Shown: positions 1 through 6,488, counted from the first letter of the stretch. The stretch is DNA of 13,581 nt from Rhizobium sp. LCM 4573 (GCF_001854865.1 NZ_MDDW01000030.1:73585-87165); one strand, 5' to 3'. Made by a program: numbers and translations. Notes: generated from the letters alone by a model not told the origin.

Positions 1-1072
1 GGCCGCTTGCGGTGCGGATGACCTGGGCGCGGGCGCGCATCCAGACGTAATGACCGGCGGCGTGGCGCATGCGGAAGACCTGATCGACCTGCTTGGCGTT
101 TCCGCGGCTGATGGCGCGGGCAAGTGCATAGAGATTGCCATCGGTCGGATGCATCATGCGCGCCGCGTCGGAAAACGAGATCACGTTGCCGGCGGGCGGC
201 AGGCCGAGCATCTCGTACATCGAGCTGGACCAGAAGAGGCGCCGGTTGGCGACATCGAAATCCCACAGGCCGCAGCGGCCGCGCGACAGCGCGGTCTCGA
301 TGCGCATGTTCGTCTCGACGAATATGTCGTCGGCGTCGCGGGCCCGCTTCACCTGCATGTAGTAGGCGTAGAGGATGACCAGCAGGATTGCCGAGATGCC
401 GGTGAAGAGCGTGACGTTGAGCGAAACCTCATGGCGCCAGAGCCGGTTTATCGTCTCGATCGAATGGGCAGCGACGATCAGCGCGCCCTCATTTCCGATG
501 GGCTCGATCGCCGCATAGAAGGGCGTGGCGCCGAAAGAGGTCTCGAATACGCCGAACTGGCGAGGTGTCGTGGTTTCGGGCAGCAGGGAGGCGAGAGGCA
601 TGCCGGCATAGCCGCTGGCAGCCGCCGAGCCGCCGAATATCCGGCCCGCTTCATTGACGAAAAGCACGAAGGCACCGTCTTCCATGCGGTCCTGCGGCAG
701 GAAGGCTGCAAAACGCTGCTCCGCCGCCGTGCGGTCGCCATTCTGGACGAGGCTTTCCATGCCGGAAAAGGCTGCGGTGCCGGTCGCGGCCATCAGCGCC
801 GTGGTACGCTGCGCCGTCTGATGCATGCGGTCATGTTCCGCGACGATGCCGAGAATGCGGGAGGCGGCGACGACTGCGAGGAAGGCGAGGATGAGAAGCG
901 GGATGGAGCGTTTCAGAACCAGCTCCACCCGTGGCTCCTGCCGGGAGATAGGCCTGACGGAAAGTTTTGCACCTTCGGGAAGCGCCTGCCGCAGCCGCGC
1001 AAAGCCCGGAAATTTGAGACGCAAACGCCCCTCGGCCGCGGTTGCCCGCCGCACGTCCGCCATCGTATTCAT
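1..1072 (-). CDS. PAS-domain membrane sensor histidine kinase, N-terminal part (PdhS/CbrA-like), cut by window edge
   Basis: This is a 357-residue open N-terminal fragment that runs off the left edge. Visible order: a cytoplasmic N-terminus; a first membrane segment at about residues 56-75 (LVLKRSIPLLILAFLAVV); an extracytoplasmic region at about 76-217; a second membrane segment at about 218-238; then a PAS fold from about 258 (GLWDFDVANRRLFWSSSMYE, then FRMRHAAGHYVWMRARAQV). The layout and PAS sequence resemble rhizobial PdhS-family kinases such as CbrA, which signal to DivK and on to CtrA in the cell cycle. The kinase core (H box, ATPase) lies outside the window, so histidine kinase identity and the CbrA name are inferences. 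The ATG at 1072 is chosen because GAGG stands 6 nt upstream; an in-frame ATG at 1063 is less well placed. The gene is transcribed away from the GANTC-rich region at 1073-1221. Confidence 0.75.
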   Translation of the reverse strand, partial: MNTMADVRRATAAEGRLRLKFPGFARLRQALPEGAKLSVRPISRQEPRVELVLKRSIPLLILAFLAVVAASRILGIVAEHDRMHQTAQRTTALMAATGTAAFSGMESLVQNGDRTAAEQRFAAFLPQDRMEDGAFVLFVNEAGRIFGGSAAASGYAGMPLASLLPETTTPRQFGVFETSFGATPFYAAIEPIGNEGALIVAAHSIETINRLWRHEVSLNVTLFTGISAILLVILYAYYMQVKRARDADDIFVETNMRIETALSRGRCGLWDFDVANRRLFWSSSMYEMLGLPPAGNVISFSDAARMMHPTDGNLYALARAISRGNAKQVDQVFRMRHAAGHYVWMRARAQVIRTASG

Positions 1073-1221
1073 GTTGTCCCTCGTGGTGATTCGCGCGCCG
1101 CTCGCCCGAATCTACCCTAATGAATCATTAGTGATTCGCGCTGTCCAGAGGGTCGGTAAGATTTTTTTAACCAATTGAATCGAAAGCGAATCTGCAGGAA
1201 TCGAGTCGGCGCCTTTCGCTT
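1073..1221 (-). promoter_or_regulatory. Upstream region of the sensor kinase with a cluster of eight GANTC (CcrM) sites
   Basis: This 149-bp gap between the MFS gene stop and the kinase start must contain the kinase promoter. It carries GANTC at 1088, 1108, 1122, 1133, 1177, 1188, 1198 and 1203 (first base of each). GANTC is the target of the alphaproteobacterial cell-cycle methyltransferase CcrM. It also holds an 11-bp direct repeat (GTGATTCGCGC at 1086-1096 and 1131-1141), a 6-bp inverted repeat with a 4-base loop (GAATCA/TGATTC, 1122-1137), and an AT-rich stretch around 1161-1176 containing TTAACCA, similar to a CtrA half-site. No convincing -35/-10 pair could be fixed by eye. Confidence 0.55.
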
Positions 1222-2424
1222 TCAGCAGGTCGCGGGACTTTGAGCAGAGCTTACGCGGGTCGCCAGAAGCGAGATCGCCGCAAGCAGGATGATGCCGCCG
1301 CCATAGACATAGGCCGTCATGGAAAGGCCGAGGGCGGGAGCCGCAAGACCGGCGGCGATCGCCGGAAGCGCGAAGGCAAGGTAGCTTTCCACCAGGAAGG
1401 CGGAGAAAAGGCCGGCCCGTTCATGCGCGGCCGCCAGCGGCAGCATGATGCGCAGGATATTGGCGAAGATCGATCCGAAGCCGAGGCCGGCGATCGCGGT
1501 TCCAAGGAAAAGCACGCCGACATTCTGCAGGTGTACGCCGACGAGTGTGACGGCGACGCCCGCGATCAGAACGACCGCGCCGGTAAAGAGGACCCGCTGC
1601 GGTCTCCAGGTGCGGAAGATGAAGACGGAAGCGGTGGCGCTGAGCATCAGGGTGGCGACGACGGAGCCGCCGACGAAGGGCGAGGTGAGGCCGGTCGCGA
1701 TGGCAACCAGCGTCGGCATAAGCGAGAGATAGAAGCCCCCGAGCGCCCAGCCGGCGACGTTGACCGGAGTGACCCTGAGAAGCGTGGAGCGCGCCGCCCG
1801 CGGAACGCTGACCTGCGGCCGCATGGCGGCAAGCGCGCCGGGCCGGCCGGCGGCTGTTTCCGGCATGAAGGCGAGCATCAGAATGCCGGCAATCGTGACG
1901 CCGAGCAGCACTTCATAGATGAGGCGGGTGGGTTCCGGTGCGAAGGCAACCAGCGTGCCGGCGGCGAGCGTGCCGATCATCAGGCCGAGAAAGGCGGTGA
2001 CGCTGTTGAGGAGCGGACCTCTTTCCTTGTCTGTATCGAGGATCGCCGCGCCGAATGTGGGGAAGGCAATGCCCGTTCCCATGCCTTGCACGATCCGCGC
2101 GGCCATGAGCATGGCGCCGGATTCCGCCAGCATGAAGATCATCAGGGCCGCGCCGTTGAAAAACAGAGCGAGCAGGATGAGCGGCCGGCGCCCGATATAA
2201 TCCGAAAGCCCGCCGAGGGTGAGCAGAGTTGCCAGAAGCGCGAAGGCGTAGGAACTGAAGATCAGCGTAATCATCGCCGGAGAGAGATGAAACAGCTCCT
2301 GATAGAGGTGGTAAAGCGGTGTGGGCGCGCTGCTGCAGGCGGAAATCGTGACCGCTCCGAGGAAGCTGTAGACGGTCATGCGGGAGGTGGAAGTGAAAAT
2401 CGCGGGAGAAGTCGGCTTACTCAT
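1222..2424 (-). CDS. MFS transporter, probable drug/metabolite efflux permease
   Basis: This 400-residue, very hydrophobic protein has about 12 membrane segments and the length of a typical major facilitator. Motif A, GGLSDYIGRRP, lies at about residues 71-81 in the loop after the second helix. RIVQGMGTG at about 110-118 matches motif B of the proton-coupled drug antiporters. It is therefore probably an inner-membrane proton-driven exporter; the substrate cannot be read from sequence. A reading from GTG at 2433 is open, but the ATG at 2424 is preferred because AAGGTGAG lies just upstream at good spacing and would otherwise overlap the GTG. The gene is divergent from the TetR gene at 2546, which is expected to repress it through the operators at 2435-2503. 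Confidence 0.9.
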   Translation of the reverse strand: MSKPTSPAIFTSTSRMTVYSFLGAVTISACSSAPTPLYHLYQELFHLSPAMITLIFSSYAFALLATLLTLGGLSDYIGRRPLILLALFFNGAALMIFMLAESGAMLMAARIVQGMGTGIAFPTFGAAILDTDKERGPLLNSVTAFLGLMIGTLAAGTLVAFAPEPTRLIYEVLLGVTIAGILMLAFMPETAAGRPGALAAMRPQVSVPRAARSTLLRVTPVNVAGWALGGFYLSLMPTLVAIATGLTSPFVGGSVVATLMLSATASVFIFRTWRPQRVLFTGAVVLIAGVAVTLVGVHLQNVGVLFLGTAIAGLGFGSIFANILRIMLPLAAAHERAGLFSAFLVESYLAFALPAIAAGLAAPALGLSMTAYVYGGGIILLAAISLLATRVSSAQSPATC

Positions 2425-2434
2425 GGCGCTCACC

Positions 2435-2457
2435 TTAACGCAAATTTTTAGCGTTAG
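2435..2457. promoter_or_regulatory. Operator-like palindrome O1 (TetR site candidate)
   Basis: A 23-bp site built as 7-9-7: TTAACGC, nine bases, GCGTTAG. TAACGC/GCGTTA are exact inverted repeats. It covers the predicted transcription start of the MFS gene and overlaps its Shine-Dalgarno by two bases, so a bound repressor would block transcription. The same architecture recurs at 2481-2503. Confidence 0.65.
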
Positions 2458-2460
2458 CGG

Positions 2461-2489
2461 GATATAGTTGCATTCACGGCTTAACGCAA
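2461..2489 (-). promoter_or_regulatory. Predicted sigma-70-type promoter of the MFS gene
   Basis: On the minus strand, TTGCGT (2489-2484), exactly 17 bases, then TATATC (2466-2461) make a good housekeeping promoter. The -35 lies inside operator O2 and the start point would fall inside operator O1. Both sites are thus placed for repression. The untranslated leader would be about 30 nt. Confidence 0.6.
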
Positions 2490-2496
2490 TATCTTT
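2468..2496 (+). promoter_or_regulatory. Possible promoter of the TetR gene
   Basis: On the plus strand, TTGCAT (2468-2473) followed after 16 bases by TATCTT (2490-2495) is a plausible promoter. It overlaps operator O2, which would allow autorepression. The -10 is imperfect, so this is tentative. Confidence 0.35.
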
Positions 2497-2503
2497 GCAT
2501 TAA
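2481..2503. promoter_or_regulatory. Operator-like palindrome O2 (TetR site candidate)
   Basis: A 23-bp site with the same 7-9-7 layout as O1: TTAACGC, nine bases, GCATTAA. Only one position of the outer arms breaks symmetry. Its centre is 46 bp from that of O1. It overlaps the -35 of the MFS promoter and the proposed -10 of the TetR gene. Confidence 0.65.
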
Positions 2504-2545
2504 AGGTTGTGAGTTTCCGGCCTCAAGCCGGCAAGGAGAAGAAGA

Positions 2546-3109
2546 ATGGCAAGAGAGATGCTGCGTCAGGGAGGCAGGAGCGCCCGCATCCAGGCGGAGG
2601 TGCACCGCACCGTCCAGGATCTCCTGAAAACCATGGACCGCAGCGAGATCACCGTTCCGATGATCGCGGAAAGGGCAGGGGTGACACCCTCGACGATCTA
2701 TCGCCGCTGGGGCGATCTTTCCGAGCTCCTCGCGGATGTCGCGGTTGCCCGGATGCGGCCGATCGCCGATCCGGACGATACCGGAGCGCTGGCTTCGGAT
2801 ATGGAAGCCTTCGTCGTTCAATATGCCGAGGAAATGTCGTCGCGGGTCGGCCGCGCCATGCTGGTCGATGTCGTCGGCAGCGTGCAGAGCGGAGCCGCCG
2901 CGCAATGCTGCCAATATACCTACCACCATCTGGAAACGCTGAGGGAGCGCGCAGTCGCGCGCGGCGAGACGCCCTTCGATGTCGAGGAGGCCATCGACCG
3001 GGTTATGGCTCCGATCGTCTATCACATCCTCTTCGGAGATCGCGAACTCTCGCCGGATTATTGCCGGACATTGGTTCGGGGTTTCTTCGCGGTTAGTGTC
3101 TATGAATGA
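2546..3109 (+). CDS. TetR/AcrR-family transcriptional repressor
   Basis: This 187-residue protein has the usual length and layout of a TetR regulator. An N-terminal helix-turn-helix lies at about residues 36-57 (VPMIAERAGVTPSTIYRRWG), where the STIYRRWG recognition-helix end is diagnostic, followed by an all-helical ligand-binding/dimer domain. The ATG at 2546 has a GGAG Shine-Dalgarno about 8 nt upstream. It probably represses the divergent MFS gene and itself through the two 23-bp palindromes between them, with release by a small molecule that the transporter exports. The ligand is unknown. A strong inverted repeat at 3141-3181 follows the stop. Confidence 0.92.
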   Translation: MAREMLRQGGRSARIQAEVHRTVQDLLKTMDRSEITVPMIAERAGVTPSTIYRRWGDLSELLADVAVARMRPIADPDDTGALASDMEAFVVQYAEEMSSRVGRAMLVDVVGSVQSGAAAQCCQYTYHHLETLRERAVARGETPFDVEEAIDRVMAPIVYHILFGDRELSPDYCRTLVRGFFAVSVYE

Positions 3110-3140
3110 CGTGGAGGGCGCGCTGTCATTGCAAGAGCAA

Positions 3141-3181
3141 GGCACGCCGGATGAAGACGATCGACATTCATCCGGCGTGCC
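3141..3181. terminator. 15-bp perfect inverted repeat between convergent genes
   Basis: GGCACGCCGGATGAA (3141-3155) and its exact reverse complement (3167-3181) flank an 11-base loop. It sits between the convergent TetR and SDR genes, 31 nt after the TetR stop and 24 nt after the restored SDR stop. That position suits a two-way transcription terminator or RNA-stabilising hairpin. There is no T-run on either side, so intrinsic termination is not certain. It could instead be an extragenic palindromic element. Confidence 0.6.
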
Positions 3182-3205
3182 GGCCAGCATTGGGAAGGCT
3201 GACCA

Positions 3206-3966
3206 CTATTGAACGGTATAGCCGCCATCTACAGGCAAGGCATGCCCGACGATGAAGCTCGCGGCATCGCTGCAAAGCCACAGGACGGCGTCGGCGATTT
3301 TTTCCGCTCTGCCGAGCTGCCCATGGGCACGACTTGCATCAGTGCATCCATCGCTTCCGGTTGGGTTTCAAGCATTCCCGTCACCATCGGCGTCTCGATG
3401 ATGCCTGGGCAGATGGCGTTGATCCGAATTCCCCTGGCGGCATATTCAAGCCCGGCGCTTTTGGTCAAGCCGACCACTCCATGCTTCGAGGCATGATAAA
3501 TCCCGCGTTCTGCAATCCCGACCAATCCACCAAGCGATGAGTTGTTCACGATTGCGCCCGAACCCTGCTTGCGCATCTGCAGCAGCTCATACTTCATGCA
3601 GTTCCACACGCCCCGCAGATTGACCCCCATGACGAAGTCGTAATCCTTGGGATCTGCGTCGGCGGTCTCGGCGACGGGGCTTTGGACCCCCGCATTGTTG
3701 AAAGCGGCGTCAAGACGACCGAATTCCGCGACCGTCTTTTCCACCATGGCGGCAACCTGCTCCATGTCGGCGACGTCACATTGAATGGCGATGGCCCGGT
3801 GTCCCGAAGAAGTCAGGGAGTCAGCCGCGGCGCGAACCGCGCTCTCGCTGACATCGGCAAGTGCGACCGCTGCGCCAGCCTCCGCAAAGGCCTTCGCCAC
3901 CGCAAGCCCCATGCCGGAAGCAGCGCCGGTGACGAGAGCGACTTTGTTTTCAAAGGAGATGTTCAT
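3206..3966 (-). pseudogene. Short-chain dehydrogenase/reductase (SDR) with C-terminal frameshift
   Basis: A classical SDR Rossmann enzyme that probably oxidises or reduces an alcohol/carbonyl with NAD(P). TGAASGMG (about residues 13-20) binds the cofactor and NNAG is at 90-93. The catalytic Ser is in NNSS (about 143-144), and Tyr157/Lys161 are in YHASK. The CPG motif is at 186-188. After VVPMG (about 213-217) the frame is lost near position 3319, and the open frame ends out of family at 3229. In the neighbouring frame the expected SDR tail follows at once (LGRAEKIADAVLWLCSD, then PVDGGYTVQ) and ends at TAG 3206-3208. One missing base, for example a C in GGGCAGCTC, explains it; the restored protein would be about 253 aa. 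It may be a real mutation or a sequencing error. Start ATG 3966 is preferred over GTG 3975. It lies downstream of the hydrolase on the same strand and may share its LysR control. Confidence 0.8.
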
Positions 3967-4097
3967 AGCACTCACTCGTTGTTCTGATGGAAGTTGATGC
4001 CGTCCGAGGATTTGGTCGGAGGGTGTTCGCCATCTTCGGCCGGTCGGACCATTCCCGTCCCATTCGTGGCGATACAGTCTCGGCTAACAGTCGCCGG

Positions 4098-4203
4098 CTA
4101 GAGGGGTTTCGCTTTTCTCCGAATAGCGAAGCCCCTCCATCTCTTTGTTTTACGCAATTCCGGCGCGCAAAACCCGCATGCTCTTTTGCTGGAATTGCTC
4201 TAG
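4098..4203. repeat. Rhizobial-type intergenic palindromic repeat element, 106 bp
   Basis: The element begins CTAGAG (4098-4103) and ends CTCTAG (4198-4203), inverted copies of each other. Inside are two stem-loops. One has arms at 4101-4113 and 4125-4137 (13 bp with one G-T mismatch, 11-base loop). The other has arms GCAATTCC at 4154-4161 and GGAATTGC at 4191-4198, with an inner GCAAAA/TTTTGC pairing. The core pattern of GCAATTCC...GGAATTGCGTAAAA followed by ACAAAGAG is one I recognise from intergenic regions of many rhizobial genomes. I cannot assign it to a named family (RIME or other) from sequence alone. Its right end provides the stop codon of the hydrolase, and it may help end transcription between the hydrolase and SDR genes. 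Confidence 0.65.
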
Positions 4204-5288
4204 GCTGACAGGTGCTGGTCGAAGAAGGACTTCAACTTGTCCCACGGGATCATGTCGACTTTGTCGTAGAGGTCGACGTGACCGGCGCCTGGAACGATGA
4301 ACAGTTCCTTCGGTTCGGCTGCCTTCGCAATCGCCTGTTCGCTGAAGAAGCGCGAGTGCGCGTTCTCGCCTGCGATGAGCAGAACGGGTCGTGGCGAGAT
4401 CATGTCGACATGGTCAAACGGCCGGAAATGCAGATAGGACGGGTCTCCTGAAACATTCATCGCGGTCGTCGCGCGCGGGTGAGCGCCACGGGGTGTGCGG
4501 TAGTACTCGAAGAATTCCCGCGTGATCGCGTCCGTCTCCGGCGTCAAGGTTTCCGGCAGTGCGCCATACTGCTTCTGCGCGCCTGCGGCCTCGGCCCAGC
4601 GTTGCCCGCCGATTTTGGTCAGCATGTCGATCCGGGCATCGGCAGGCATTTCGTTACCCTGCCACGCCCATTTCGCGCCGCCCATGTCGTACATGCTGAC
4701 GGTAGCCACCGCCTTCAAGCGAGGATCGATCTGCGCGGCGGCAAGCGCGAAACCGCCGCTTGCGCAAACGCCGATGACGCCAATGCGATTTCGATCGACG
4801 CGCGGATCGAGACCCAGGAAGTCGACGCCTGCGCTGAAGTCTTCGACAACGGCTTCCGGCGAAGAGATGAAGTGCGGCTGGCCCCCGCTTTCGCCGTTGT
4901 ACGAGGCATCGTGTGCGATGGTGATGAAGCCGCGTTCCGCCATCGTCTGGGCGTAAAGTCCGGCGGTCTGCTCCTTCACGCCGCCATAGGGATGGCCGAC
5001 GATCAATGCGGGGTGGTGGCGCGACGTGTCGAGGTCCTTCGGGACATACATGTCCGCAACGAGGTTGATGCCGAGGCGGTTGACGTAGGAGACCTTGCGG
5101 TGCACCACGCGATCGCTTTGCTTGAAAGTCTTGTCCCAGGTCCCGGCGTATTGGGCGAGCGCTGGACTTGCATTGAGAGAGATTACGCCGGCCGCAGCCG
5201 CACCTGCTCCTGTCAGCTTGAGAAGCTCGCGCCGACCGATGCCGGCGGGTGCCAGCCGGTCGTTAGATTCAACAGGTCCATTGTCCAT
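4200..5288 (-). CDS. Tat-exported alpha/beta hydrolase, dienelactone-hydrolase-like
   Basis: This 362-residue protein begins with a twin-arginine signal: GRRELLKLTG (Arg19-Arg20), a hydrophobic Ala/Gly stretch, then ALA before Gln46 as the probable cleavage site. It should fold in the cytoplasm and be exported to the periplasm. The mature part is an alpha/beta hydrolase: HPYGG (about 99-103) for the oxyanion region, a nucleophile elbow GVCASGG (173-179) with Cys175 as probable nucleophile as in dienelactone hydrolase (Ser177 is the alternative), an acid near Glu308 in IAGENAHS, and His337 in GAGHVDLYD. The substrate is unknown, likely an ester or lactone. The frame is open to 5387, but ATG 5288 is chosen because AAGGAG sits 7-8 nt upstream. 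The stop TAG lies in the end of a repeat element. The gene is divergent from the LysR gene and followed by the SDR gene. Confidence 0.85.
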   Translation of the reverse strand: MDNGPVESNDRLAPAGIGRRELLKLTGAGAAAAGVISLNASPALAQYAGTWDKTFKQSDRVVHRKVSYVNRLGINLVADMYVPKDLDTSRHHPALIVGHPYGGVKEQTAGLYAQTMAERGFITIAHDASYNGESGGQPHFISSPEAVVEDFSAGVDFLGLDPRVDRNRIGVIGVCASGGFALAAAQIDPRLKAVATVSMYDMGGAKWAWQGNEMPADARIDMLTKIGGQRWAEAAGAQKQYGALPETLTPETDAITREFFEYYRTPRGAHPRATTAMNVSGDPSYLHFRPFDHVDMISPRPVLLIAGENAHSRFFSEQAIAKAAEPKELFIVPGAGHVDLYDKVDMIPWDKLKSFFDQHLSA

Positions 5289-5597
5289 TGCCATTCTCCT
5301 TCGCCGTCTGATGGTTGCGGAAGGAATATAATCTGGGCGGGTCTGAATGATTATCGGCTGCAATTCGCAAGCGCTTATGTGCTCCATGCATTAATTTGAC
5401 ATGTGGGAAAGCTGCCGCCAACAGCCCCGAAGCGCATCGAACTTAGGGAAAAGAAGGTTGCCGTCAGCGAGAATCTGCTGTTTTCGTATCTGAGGACATG
5501 CCAATTTCGATGACTTATTCTTGAGGAGCAATAATCGCAGATGTTGTATGCGGCCTAGGCCGCATGTGTGGCCGATCAATCGATGGAGTGTATGGAT
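5289..5597. other. Divergent intergenic region between hydrolase and LysR gene
   Basis: About 309 bases without a supported gene. On the minus strand a TATATT at 5330-5325 could be the hydrolase -10, but no good -35 stands 17 bases upstream, as expected of an activator-dependent promoter. A GAGGAG at 5523-5528 is followed by a five-codon ORF (ATG 5541, TAG 5556) in the LysR frame. A perfect 18-bp palindrome covers 5548-5565. LysR-type proteins normally bind such shared regions, but no clear T-N11-A site could be singled out. Confidence 0.5.
5548..5565. promoter_or_regulatory. Perfect 18-bp palindrome in the LysR leader
   Basis: ATGCGGCCTAGGCCGCAT is its own reverse complement over all 18 bases. 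With no unpaired loop it is better suited to binding a protein dimer as DNA than to forming an RNA hairpin. It ends 32 bases before the preferred LysR start. It could be the autoregulatory site of the LysR protein or a site for another regulator. Confidence 0.5.
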
Positions 5598-6488
5598 ATG
5601 CTGCGGGCCAACGTGAACGATCTTTTGGCTTTCATTGTCGTGGCGCGGGAGCGGAGCTTCACGAAAGCCGCGGCGCAGTTGGGCATGTCGCAGTCTGGTC
5701 TCAGCCACGCGATCCGGGCGCTGGAGTCTCGGCTGGGGCTTCGACTTCTGACCCGCACCACCCGCAGCGTGTCACCGACCGCCGAGGGAGAGCGTCTGCT
5801 GAACGTGATCGCTCCGAGGTTCGAAGAGATCGAGGGCGAGCTGTTTTCAATCACCGAGCTGGGAGAGAAGCCGGCTGGTACCATCCGCATCACCGCAGAA
5901 GACTACGCCATCGACACGGTTCTCTGGCCGAAACTCGAGAAGGTCCTGCGGCAATATCCCGACATCAAGGTCGAGTTCATCGTCGATTATGGGCTGACCG
6001 ACATCGTCGCCGAACGGTTTGATGCGGGCGTCCGACTTGGGGAGATCGTCTCACAAGGCATGATCTCGGTGTGCATCAGCCCCTATCAACGGATGATCGT
6101 GATTGGCAGCCCGGAATACGTCAAGGAGCACGGCATTCCTAAAAGGCCGCAGGAACTGACATCGCATCAATGCATCAATCTCAGACTCCCGACACATGGC
6201 GGAACCTATGCCTGGGAATTCGAGAAAGACGGAGAAGAGCTAAGGGTCCGAGTGGACGGCCAGGTCATCTGCAACGGGATCAGGCAGATTCTGAACGCAG
6301 CGATCAGCGGCTACGGTTTCGGTTTCGTGCCTGACGGCCTGGCGATCCCGGACATTGAAGCGGGACGCCTGGTGCAGGTTCTCTCGGACTGGTGCCCGTC
6401 TTACCCCGGATATCACCTTTACTATCCAAGCCGTCGCCAGTCGTCCGCAGCGTTCAAGGTCGTCCTCGATGCGCTCAGGCAGAAGTGA
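5598..6488 (+). CDS. LysR-family transcriptional regulator
   Basis: A 296-residue protein, the normal LysR length. The N-terminal winged helix-turn-helix (about residues 20-60) reads SFTKAAAQLGMSQSGLSHAI, then ALESRLGLRLLTRTTRSVSP, which is strongly diagnostic. A periplasmic-binding-protein-like effector domain follows from about residue 85 to the end. Several in-frame starts exist: GTG 5568 with no ribosome site, ATG 5583, ATG 5592 (GGAG too close) and ATG 5598 (GGAG 9 nt upstream). The last gives MLRANVNDLLAF, the usual short LysR N-terminus, and is preferred with some doubt. As a divergent neighbour it is expected to control the hydrolase, and perhaps the SDR behind it, in response to an unknown small molecule. 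Confidence 0.92.
   Translation: MLRANVNDLLAFIVVARERSFTKAAAQLGMSQSGLSHAIRALESRLGLRLLTRTTRSVSPTAEGERLLNVIAPRFEEIEGELFSITELGEKPAGTIRITAEDYAIDTVLWPKLEKVLRQYPDIKVEFIVDYGLTDIVAERFDAGVRLGEIVSQGMISVCISPYQRMIVIGSPEYVKEHGIPKRPQELTSHQCINLRLPTHGGTYAWEFEKDGEELRVRVDGQVICNGIRQILNAAISGYGFGFVPDGLAIPDIEAGRLVQVLSDWCPSYPGYHLYYPSRRQSSAAFKVVLDALRQK

Noticed and set aside
50..1120. 356-aa plus-strand frame opposite the sensor kinase
   Set aside because: Antisense shadow; the minus strand gives membrane segments and a PAS domain, and the plus-strand product resembles nothing.
2429..2433. GTG at 2433 as the start of the MFS gene
   Set aside because: It overlaps the AAGGTGAG that serves as ribosome site for ATG 2424 and has no ribosome site of its own.
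1240..2451. 403-aa plus-strand frame opposite the MFS gene
   Set aside because: Antisense shadow of a clear transporter; highly charged composition with no family features.
2474..3190. 238-aa minus-strand frame opposite the TetR gene
   Set aside because: Shadow of the TetR frame; it would also run through the strong hairpin and both operators.
4101..4150. The 4101-4137 stem as an intrinsic terminator on the plus strand, with a T-rich stretch after it
   Set aside because: No plus-strand gene lies upstream of it; it is better explained as part of the 106-bp repeat element.
5541..5558. Five-codon ORF (MLYAA) as a regulatory leader peptide of the LysR gene
   Set aside because: Spacing to GAGGAG is long (12 nt) and there is no attenuator structure; kept only as a remark in the palindrome finding.
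5391..5708. 105-aa minus-strand frame upstream of the hydrolase
   Set aside because: No ribosome site or recognisable features; it overlaps the LysR N-terminus and the shared regulatory region.
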